Under the pieces are notes generated by a model. The model was not told the DNA's origin and searched no databases. It saw nothing but the letters and a program-made list of their open reading frames with translations. From Armatimonadota bacterium (lineage in GTDB: Bacteria; Armatimonadota; UBA10988): a DNA stretch of 38,710 nucleotides. Shown in pieces: positions 17,031-23,772 of the stretch. The stretch covers positions 1 to 38,710 of the forward strand of contig JACRKZ010000171.1 of assembly GCA_016235455.1 (NCBI GenBank), given 5' to 3'. The position numbers were made by a program, and so were the translations under genes. The first letter of the stretch is position 1. Each line of letters opens with the position of its first letter.

Positions 17031-18260
17031 ATGGACGCTGCCCTGATCATCGCCGACGCCTGCTTCGACGGCGAACGCCATCGGCCCGAGCCGACCTCCA
17101 TCCTGATCGAGGATGGCTGCATCACCCAGATGGCCAGCGGCGTGTTGTCGACCGGTACCGCCTCGACCGTGGCGCGCGTGCCGTTCGCCATGCCCGGCCT
17201 CATGGAGGCGCACTGCCACCTGTTCCTGGACGGCGACGAGACCGACCAGGCCATCCGCGCCGACCATCTGCGCAAGCCGTTCGAGGGCCTGCTGGCCACG
17301 GCGCATCGCAGCCTGGAGCAGTTGCAGGCGGCGGGCATCACGGCCATCCGCGATGCCGGCGATGCTCATGGCGTGAACACCGCGATCAAGACAGAGCTGA
17401 CCACCAGCACAGCCTACGCGCCTGATATGCTCTCGGCCGGCCTGGCTATCCGCCGAGCCAAGCGCTACGGCGCGTTCCTGGGCGTCGAGACCACGGGGCT
17501 GGAGGACCTGCCGCGCGTGCTGGCCCAGGTGGCGCCCACGGCCGACTTCATCAAAATCATGCTCAGCGGCATCATCGACTTCGAATCGGGCACGGTGAAG
17601 GGCGCGCCGCAGTTCGACGTGGCGGAGGCCACGCTGATCCAGGAGACCGCGCAGCGGCTCGGCGGCCGCACCGCGGCGCACATCAGCGGCCTCGACGGGC
17701 TCAAGGTGGCCACCGAAGCGGGGCTGAACACCATCGAACACGGCTTCTTCATGACCCGCGAGATCCTGGCGGTCATGCGCGACAAGCAGATCGCCTGGGT
17801 GCCCACGTTCATGCCGGTGCACTTCCAGTGGGCCTATCCCGAGTACTGCGGCTGGAACGAGGCCACGGTCGGCCAGCTCCGGCGCATCCTGGACAACCAT
17901 GACGAGCATCTGGTGGCCGCCTATGACATGGGCGTGCCGGTGGTGGCCGGGTCGGATGCCGGTAGCTACGGCTCGCCGCACGGCCGATCGCTGGTCGAGG
18001 ATCTGGTGCTCATGAGCCGCACCGGCGCGCCGCTGGAGAAGATCCTGGCCTCCGCGACCAGTGTGCCGCGCGGTCTGTGGGGCCTGCCCAGCGCCAACCT
18101 GGCGGTCGGGGCTGAGGCCAATGTGTTGTGCCTCGCCGGCTCGCCGTTCCGCAATGTGGAGTACGTGCGCCAACCGCGAGCGCTGTACCACCGTGGCTGG
18201 CGGTTCGGCGCGCCCGTGGCCGAACGGCGGCGGGAGACGGTGGCGGCGGCCGCCAGCTAG
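17031..18260 (+). CDS. Amidohydrolase-superfamily metal-dependent hydrolase
   Basis: This 409-residue protein has the full ligand set of the amidohydrolase superfamily: HxH at His61/His63 (MEAHCHLF), a candidate bridging lysine Lys175 (FIKIMLSG), His217 (AAHISG), His237 (NTIEHGFF) and Asp309 (AGSDAG). It reads like the imidazolonepropionase/prolidase-like branch that hydrolyses cyclic amides, ureas or amide bonds. No signal peptide is present, so it is cytoplasmic. The ATG at 17031 lies 5 nt after the stop of the pterin-binding gene. Its TAG shares bases CTAG with the stop of the converging gene (18257). The operon context suggests it opens or trims a substrate whose methyl or C1 unit then enters the folate pool; that is inference. 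Confidence 0.85.
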   Translation: MDAALIIADACFDGERHRPEPTSILIEDGCITQMASGVLSTGTASTVARVPFAMPGLMEAHCHLFLDGDETDQAIRADHLRKPFEGLLATAHRSLEQLQAAGITAIRDAGDAHGVNTAIKTELTTSTAYAPDMLSAGLAIRRAKRYGAFLGVETTGLEDLPRVLAQVAPTADFIKIMLSGIIDFESGTVKGAPQFDVAEATLIQETAQRLGGRTAAHISGLDGLKVATEAGLNTIEHGFFMTREILAVMRDKQIAWVPTFMPVHFQWAYPEYCGWNEATVGQLRRILDNHDEHLVAAYDMGVPVVAGSDAGSYGSPHGRSLVEDLVLMSRTGAPLEKILASATSVPRGLWGLPSANLAVGAEANVLCLAGSPFRNVEYVRQPRALYHRGWRFGAPVAERRRETVAAAAS

Positions 18261-20335
18261 AGCACGAACGAGACGCGCCGCACCTGGGTCTGCCCGCCGG
18301 CCAGCAACTTGACCGCGGCCTCCGCCACATGCGTGCCGGCGGCCAGGTCGGGCAGCTCCGCCAGCAAGTGCGGGTCGGGCAGGTTCCCGCTGCGCGCCAC
18401 GCTGCGCGTCGTTACCGGCTGGCCGTCGACCGTCAGCCGGTCCAGCGCCACCAGTGGCGCTTGCGGCGCGCCGTTGCGGGTGCACGCGTGCCACAGCCGC
18501 ACCCGGAGCACCGCGCCGCGCTCGGGTCGCGGCGACTCCAGCGTGTCCCGCGCGGTGACCGCGGCCAGCGCCAGCCAGGGGCCGCGCGGTGCTTCGCCCG
18601 GTTCTGGCCACCAGCGCCACTCTGCCAGCCGCGCGTGGATCCCCGTGGTGCCGCCGTACAGCCGGGTGCGCTCGCCGGTGAGCGCGTCATGCCGCACGGC
18701 AGCCACGCGGTGGCTGGCCAGCGCCGCCAGCCAGCCGTCCCATGTCGGCTCCTCGGCGGCGAACAGCGTCACGAACCCGGCCAGGTTGTCGCGCCACCAC
18801 CACGACTCGCCGCCGTGGGCGTCCTGGAGCGAGACGAACGGCAGGCGGTGCCGCCAGCGGTAGAGGAAGGGCTGGTTGACCAGGAAGTCCGGATTGCCAA
18901 AGTGGTGCGTGGCGATGGCCGCATAGCCGTGCGGGCGCTCGTCATCGAGCACGATGCGGGCAAACTCCTCGCTCTCCAGGTACTGCCAGACCATGCGCCC
19001 ACCGCCGGCCGCCAAGGGCTCCAGGCGCCTGGCCCGGAAGGCTTCATAGCCCAGACCCGGCTGGTTGGCCGCCGACGCGCCCAGGTCGGCGCCGGCCGGG
19101 CCCATGGGGTCGGCCAGATGGCTGTAGGTGCCCAGGCCCGGCAGGCGGTAGAAGGTGCCGTACTCCTCGTTGCCCACGCCGAACAGCGTCTTGACGTCAC
19201 GCTCGGTCGCCAGCCGCTGGGCTTGCGCCAGCCAGGCCGGCGCGGCGTTCTTGGCCAGCCAGAGATCGATGTGCAGGTCGCGCGCCAGGTCCACCGCGTC
19301 CGACGGACTGCCGTTGCCGGGCGCCTGGATCTGCGCGCGGAACAGCTTCAGGCTCGCCGGCCAGACCGGCGTGGCGGTCGGCACCGGCGGCGGCGGCGCG
19401 ACCCTCTGGTCCAACGCGCCGAGCGCCGCCAGCGTGTCCACCGCGTACCACGTCGCCACGGGGTTAGCGGGCCAGCCGGGTCGATCGCCGAACCCACCGT
19501 CGGCACAGCGCAGCCGCCCGAGCCAGGCCAGGCAGGCGGGCGCATCGGCCAGCGTGCCGCCCAGCAGCTTCAGCGACTGAACCGTCGCCCAGGTGTAGGC
19601 CACATCATCCACCGCCGACAGTGTGGCCGACGGTCCGTAGGTACAGCCTCCATTGGGCTGCTGGCAGCCGCGCAGCCAGGCGATGGTGGCGGCCTGGTCG
19701 GCCAGTGGCCAGCCGAGCGTCCGTTGTGCCCACAGGCCCCACCAGGTGTTGAGCACATGGCCGTCGCTGCCGTCGGCGGCGGGCGTGTGGTTGAACGTGC
19801 CGTTGGGCCGGCGACGGGCGCGCAGGTTGTCGAGCAGGGCGGGTGACACCTGGCCCGGCGGCAACCCGACCAGCGCACGGCATTGGATCTTGGCCATCTC
19901 GTGCTGCAGCGGCGACTGGCCCGACGGCTCATACTGCGCCGGGTAGCGCGTCAGCTCGGACCAGACCTTGTCGCGGTCGCGCCAGGCGGCCACATCCTGG
20001 CCGAGCCAGACCAGGCTCTGGATCTGCTGATAGTCGAAGTAGCGCAGGTTGTACTCGGGCTTCTTGCCCTCTTGGGGATGCGCCCGGCGCACGAACGCAG
20101 CCAACTGCGCGACGCGCGGCGGCGTCTGACCGAGCCGTTGGTAGCAGCCGATGATAGCCCAGGTCGGCGTCAGGTGTGACTCGGGCTGGTCGGGCCAGGC
20201 ATAGCCGCCGTCGGGCCGAGCGTGGATCTCCAGGTAGGCGATCAGCGGGTCGGTCGGCGCGGGCGCCGACTGCCCGGCCCGTGCCAGCGCGCCGAGGCCG
20301 GCCACGGCCAGCAGTGCGTCACGTCGGTCCATCAT
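18257..20335 (-). CDS. Prenyltransferase/squalene-cyclase-repeat protein with C-terminal PHP-like region
   Basis: This 692-residue protein begins with a Tat/Sec-like leader (MMDRRDALLAVAGLGALARAG). At least four repeats of the alpha-alpha toroid seen in squalene cyclases and prenyltransferases follow, centred near residues 40 (RPDGGYAWPD), 178 (RPNGTFNHT), 228 (QPNGGCTYGPS) and 275 (CADGGFGDRPG). The cyclase DxDD acid motif was not seen, so it is not an obvious terpene cyclase. From about 330 (LKLFRAQIQAPGNGSPSDAVDLARDLHIDLW, through GTYSHL and LQDAHGGESWWWRDN) comes a domain I do not recognise with certainty; it has a PHP/metallohydrolase flavour. The end is a small beta domain. ATG at 20335 overlaps the stop of the upstream lyase (ATGA), implying coupling. 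A stray iteron lies inside the third repeat. Confidence 0.75.
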   Translation of the reverse strand: MMDRRDALLAVAGLGALARAGQSAPAPTDPLIAYLEIHARPDGGYAWPDQPESHLTPTWAIIGCYQRLGQTPPRVAQLAAFVRRAHPQEGKKPEYNLRYFDYQQIQSLVWLGQDVAAWRDRDKVWSELTRYPAQYEPSGQSPLQHEMAKIQCRALVGLPPGQVSPALLDNLRARRRPNGTFNHTPAADGSDGHVLNTWWGLWAQRTLGWPLADQAATIAWLRGCQQPNGGCTYGPSATLSAVDDVAYTWATVQSLKLLGGTLADAPACLAWLGRLRCADGGFGDRPGWPANPVATWYAVDTLAALGALDQRVAPPPPVPTATPVWPASLKLFRAQIQAPGNGSPSDAVDLARDLHIDLWLAKNAAPAWLAQAQRLATERDVKTLFGVGNEEYGTFYRLPGLGTYSHLADPMGPAGADLGASAANQPGLGYEAFRARRLEPLAAGGGRMVWQYLESEEFARIVLDDERPHGYAAIATHHFGNPDFLVNQPFLYRWRHRLPFVSLQDAHGGESWWWRDNLAGFVTLFAAEEPTWDGWLAALASHRVAAVRHDALTGERTRLYGGTTGIHARLAEWRWWPEPGEAPRGPWLALAAVTARDTLESPRPERGAVLRVRLWHACTRNGAPQAPLVALDRLTVDGQPVTTRSVARSGNLPDPHLLAELPDLAAGTHVAEAAVKLLAGGQTQVRRVSFVL
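19631..19654 (-). repeat. Stray iteron copy inside the cyclase-repeat gene
   Basis: These 24 bases match 23 of 24 bases around the inverted origin iteron at 5695-5718, including flanking bases outside the 18-bp unit. The single change is A to C at 19650. On the coding (minus) strand it encodes part of the NGGCTYGP motif of the third toroid repeat. So long a match by chance is unlikely even in GC-rich DNA. Confidence 0.7.
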
Positions 20336-21501
20336 TGGCCCCAGCAGAGCTGCCACCGCGCGCTTGGCATCGGCGGCACCCGCTCGGCGTACTTGCCGTC
20401 GGGCCACAGGCGCGCCGCCCGGCAGACCAGGCCGGCGAGGCCCTCATCCGGCCCCTTCAGCGCCTTGATCTGCTCGTGCGGCCAGGTGCTGCGCTCGGCG
20501 ATGTACGGCAGTAGATAGTCCAGCGCGGCGCGGATGCCACGGCCATCGTCGGTGTGGTAGCCATAGAGATCCACGTCGGCATGGCGGCCGATCTCGGCCA
20601 GGTTGAACCAGGCCGTCAGGTTCATGCCGCTGTAGCCGAACGAGTTGGTGCGCGCCAACTCCTCGGGCTGGCGGCCATCGGGCTGGATCTGGTGGGCCAG
20701 CTGCGCCTTGGCGCCTTCCAGCGTGGCCTTGGCCAGCGCGGTGTCGCCGGTGAGCAGCGCCATGCTGGCGACCTGCACCATGTACCAGGTGCGGTGGTTG
20801 TTGGTGGTGCGGGCCTCCTCCTGGCCATTCCGGCTGTCGCGCAGCCACTTCAGGTAGGCGCCGAACCAGGTGACCAGGCCGTCACGCAGTTCAGGCGTGA
20901 AGGCCCGCGCGCCCTCGAGCAGGCCCAGCGCGTCCGCTACGGGCACCAGCGAGGTCGTGTCGATGATACCGATGCCGCGGCCCTGGGTGATGCCGGGGAT
21001 GGCCTGGCCGTAGTTGAGGTTCGGGTTCATCCGCGTTGCCGGATCGAGGAACCAGACGCGCAGCAGCTCGACCGCGCGGTCGGCGTAGGGCTCATGTCCG
21101 GTCAGGTACCAGGCCAGGGCCAGCGTGGCGACCGACGAGGCCATGCGGCCCAGCGCGCCGGTGTCGGTGCCGGCACCGTCGCGGCTCTCGGGGTTGACCT
21201 CGCCGTCGCGGCGGATATACGGCTTGCCGTCGGGCTTGGCGGGGTCGGGCCACCAGTAGGGGCCCATGCTCATGTAGTCGTGCTTGTCGCCGCTGGGCGG
21301 AACGATGGTCTTGTCCATGACCGAGGGCGGCCGGCCGGCCAGCGCCTTGTCGGCCTCGGCGCGCAGGCGGGTCAGCGCGGGGTCGTCGGGCTTGACCGCG
21401 GCCCTGGCGGCGAGGAGGCGCGCGCCGTCGAGGGTGAAGACCCGCGGCGGCTCGGCCGAGCCGGCGGCGACGGTCAGAAGCAGGCATAGCGACAGATTCA
21501 T
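20332..21501 (-). CDS. PL5-type alginate lyase, second of a tandem pair
   Basis: This 389-residue protein of the alginate lyase family (PL5, alpha/alpha barrel) would cleave mannuronate-rich polymers by beta-elimination. It has a short signal peptide (MNLSLCLLLTVAAGSA), the block SGDKHDYMSMGPYWWPDP, RDGEVNPES, TTNNHRTWY with Asn235/His236, and ARTNSFGYSG with Arg284/Tyr290. These correspond to the Asn-His, Arg and Tyr used by the well-studied Sphingomonas A1-III enzyme (residue roles from memory). The His-to-Tyr spacing of 54 equals that enzyme's. Its ATG overlaps the upstream paralogue's stop as ATGA, and its own stop overlaps the next gene the same way. It probably acts in the periplasm on oligosaccharides. 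Confidence 0.88.
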   Translation of the reverse strand: MNLSLCLLLTVAAGSAEPPRVFTLDGARLLAARAAVKPDDPALTRLRAEADKALAGRPPSVMDKTIVPPSGDKHDYMSMGPYWWPDPAKPDGKPYIRRDGEVNPESRDGAGTDTGALGRMASSVATLALAWYLTGHEPYADRAVELLRVWFLDPATRMNPNLNYGQAIPGITQGRGIGIIDTTSLVPVADALGLLEGARAFTPELRDGLVTWFGAYLKWLRDSRNGQEEARTTNNHRTWYMVQVASMALLTGDTALAKATLEGAKAQLAHQIQPDGRQPEELARTNSFGYSGMNLTAWFNLAEIGRHADVDLYGYHTDDGRGIRAALDYLLPYIAERSTWPHEQIKALKGPDEGLAGLVCRAARLWPDGKYAERVPPMPSARWQLCWGQ

Positions 21502-22685
21502 GGTTGGTGTGCCTCGTTGGCCGCCGGCCAGAGCAACTGCAGTCGGGCAGGCGCCAGTTCCTTGGCGAGCGGCGCGAGCATGGCCTCGTAGCGCGGTTCG
21601 CCGTAGACCAGAGCGGCTTGTCGCAGCAGGCTGGCCAGGGTCTGGTCGGGCACGCGGACCGTCTCGATCTGCTTGTCCTTCCAGCTGGTCGGATCGGCCA
21701 GGTAGGGAGCCAGGTAATCCAGTGCGACGCGCAGGCAGCGACCATCGTCGGTGCGATAGTTGTACAGGTCGACGTCCAGATTGCGGCCGATCTGGGCCAG
21801 GCTGAACCATGCGTTCAGGTTGTAGACCGAGTAGGTGTAGGATTTGGTGCGCCGGAGTTCCAGCGGCTGTCGGCCGTCGGGCTCGATGTGGCTGGCCAGC
21901 AGCGGTTTGGCGCCCTCGACCAGCGCGCGTGCTTCGTCGCGCTGGCCGGCGAACAGCGCGAACGCCGCCGCCTGCACGCGATACCAGGTGCCGTGGTTGT
22001 TGGCCGCGCGTTCCTCGTTGCGGCCGTTGTGGCTGGTGCGCATCCAGCGGTAGTAGTCGCCGAACCACGTGGCAAGCGCGTCATGCACCGTCGGCGTGTA
22101 AGCAGGCGCGCCCTCGATCAGGCCCAACGCGTCCACCATCGGCACCAGCGCCGTGGTGTCGATGATGCCCGTGCCACTGCCGGTCCACTTGCCGGGCACG
22201 CCCTGGGCGAAGTTGAGGTGCGGGTTCATGCGCGTGGCTTCGTCGAGGAACCAGACGCGCAGGAAGGCCACGGCTTTGTCGGCGTAGGGCTCATGGCCGG
22301 TGTAGTACCAGGCCAGCGCCAGGCTGGTCACGGCGCCCGCCATCTGCACCAACGGGTCGTGGTCGGCGCCGATGCGGCTCTCGGGATTCACCTCGCCATC
22401 ACGGTTGATCCAGGGCAGCCCGTCGGGTTTGGCCGGGTCGGGCCAGGCATAGGTGCCCAGGCTCAGGTAGTCGTGCTTGTCGCCGCTGGGCGGCATGCGG
22501 GTCTTGTTCATCACCGACGGCGGTGTGAGTGCCAGCGCCTTGTCGGCCTCGCGCCGGAGCCGGCCGAGCGCTGGGTCGGCCGGCGTGAGCCGGGCTTTGC
22601 CGTCGGCGACTCGCGCCGGGTCGAGGCAGACCAGGTGGGGTGTGCCAGCAGCGACGGCCAGCAACAGGCAGAGGGCGAGGTTCAT
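21498..22685 (-). CDS. PL5-type alginate lyase, first of a tandem pair
   Basis: This 395-residue paralogue of the next gene shares long identical runs such as PPSGDKHDY, PDPAKPDG, RDGEVNPESR and GHEPYADKAV. It has a signal peptide (MNLALCLLLAVAAGT), catalytic-site blocks AANNHGTWY (Asn230/His231) and LRRTKSYTYS, and normal length for the family. Differences cluster in substrate-facing loops, for example GTYAWPDP for GPYWWPDP and KWTGSGTG for TQGRGIG, so the pair may split specificity (different uronate blocks or chain ends). This is the first gene of a three-gene minus-strand operon with 4-nt ATGA overlaps at 21498-21501 and 20332-20335. The ATG at 22685 is the only start giving a signal peptide. 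Confidence 0.88.
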   Translation of the reverse strand: MNLALCLLLAVAAGTPHLVCLDPARVADGKARLTPADPALGRLRREADKALALTPPSVMNKTRMPPSGDKHDYLSLGTYAWPDPAKPDGLPWINRDGEVNPESRIGADHDPLVQMAGAVTSLALAWYYTGHEPYADKAVAFLRVWFLDEATRMNPHLNFAQGVPGKWTGSGTGIIDTTALVPMVDALGLIEGAPAYTPTVHDALATWFGDYYRWMRTSHNGRNEERAANNHGTWYRVQAAAFALFAGQRDEARALVEGAKPLLASHIEPDGRQPLELRRTKSYTYSVYNLNAWFSLAQIGRNLDVDLYNYRTDDGRCLRVALDYLAPYLADPTSWKDKQIETVRVPDQTLASLLRQAALVYGEPRYEAMLAPLAKELAPARLQLLWPAANEAHQP

Positions 22686-22791
22686 GCCCGCGCATTCGTC
22701 GTGCGTTACCGATTCCCTACCGCGATGTGATCGGCCCTGGTGGCAGCCGCCGCGCGGCACGCTAGACTCGCAAGCAGGGAGTGAGATCGCC

Positions 22792-23640
22792 ATGTGTGCA
22801 AACGATCCGTCACGGCGGCGCCTGTGGGTCAGCGGGCTGCTGCTGGCTGGCGCGGTGCTGTTGGGCGCGTGCTCATCGAGCAGCCTGGCGCCGATTGTGC
22901 CCGTCACCGGGCGCATGACCAACCTGTTCTTCCTGCACCACTCGGTGGGCGACGGCATGGTCACCACCGGCAACATGCGCGGCGCGGTGACCACCTACAA
23001 CGCCGCGCACGCCACGTCGTTCGTGCTGTGGGACCATGGCTACAACGCCGACGGCCTGCGCAACGCCGGGGGCACCCAGACCGGCACCAACTACGGCGTG
23101 CCCGACGACAACACCGACCCGGTCGGGCTGTTCGGCCTGTGGACCGGCACTGAGGCGGCACAGGTAGCCTGTCGGCAGCGTATTCTGAGCAACCACCAGG
23201 TCATCGCCGTCAAGTCGTGCTTCCCCAACTGCGCCATCCCCGACGCGGCCACGGTGGCGCAGTACAAGACCTGGTACCTGGCCATGCGCGACGTCTTCGA
23301 CACGCGGCTCGACCGGCTGTTTGTGGTGGTCACCTCGCCGCCGCTGCACCGTCTGGGCACCAACCCGGTCGAGGCGGCCAACGCGCGGCTGGTGGCCGAC
23401 TGGCTGGGCAGCGCCGAGTTCCTCGGTGGTCACCCCAACGTGCGCTGCTTCGACCTGTTCAACCTGTTGGCCCGGCCGGCGGACGACGCCACGGCGCCCA
23501 ACACGCTGCGCGCGGAGTATGAGCAGGACCCCGCCGCCGACGAGTCGCATCCCAACGACGCGGGCTACCAGGCCACTGGCCCAGCTCTGGCGGCCTACCT
23601 GTGCGAGCAGGCGGCAGCCTATGAGGTGCCGACGCGCTGA
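22792..23640 (+). CDS. SGNH-hydrolase-like lipoprotein
   Basis: This 282-residue protein has a lipoprotein signal peptide ending in LLGAC (Cys27). The mature part follows the SGNH pattern: a first strand NLFFLHHSVGDGMV with Ser51 in the nucleophile position, a central VIAVKSCFPNCAI block, FVVVTSPPLH, and a C-terminal DESHPNDAGY in which Asp250 and His253 would complete the triad. SGNH enzymes are esterases, acetylesterases and related hydrolases that often deacylate polysaccharides. The GDS motif is not canonical, so activity is not certain. GGGAGTGAG precedes the ATG at 22792. It is divergent from the alginate-lyase operon and separated by about 106 nt, so both may share a control region. 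Confidence 0.7.
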   Translation: MCANDPSRRRLWVSGLLLAGAVLLGACSSSSLAPIVPVTGRMTNLFFLHHSVGDGMVTTGNMRGAVTTYNAAHATSFVLWDHGYNADGLRNAGGTQTGTNYGVPDDNTDPVGLFGLWTGTEAAQVACRQRILSNHQVIAVKSCFPNCAIPDAATVAQYKTWYLAMRDVFDTRLDRLFVVVTSPPLHRLGTNPVEAANARLVADWLGSAEFLGGHPNVRCFDLFNLLARPADDATAPNTLRAEYEQDPAADESHPNDAGYQATGPALAAYLCEQAAAYEVPTR

Positions 23641-23653
23641 CCAGCCTGAACCA

Positions 23654-23768
23654 GTGCCGGACCGCCACGCGCCAGCGTGGCATCGGCCGCAGGCCGGCTC
23701 CGCCTCGCCGCCGTTGGGAACGTTGGGGCTTCGCCCCAATGCCACGCTGGAGCGTGGCGGTCCGGCAT
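23654..23768. repeat. REP/MITE-like element with 30-bp inverted repeats (copy 1)
   Basis: Two 30-bp arms, 23654-23683 and 23739-23768, are inverted repeats with 28 of 30 matches, flanking 55 bp. Each arm is itself a hairpin (GCCACGC facing GCGTGGC across 4 nt). The spacer holds a further hairpin TTGGGGC-TTC-GCCCCAA after GTTGGGAACG. It fills the space between two converging genes, where it could also terminate transcription from both sides. A diverged relative is at 7752-7878. Confidence 0.75.
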
Positions 23769-23772
23769 GGTC

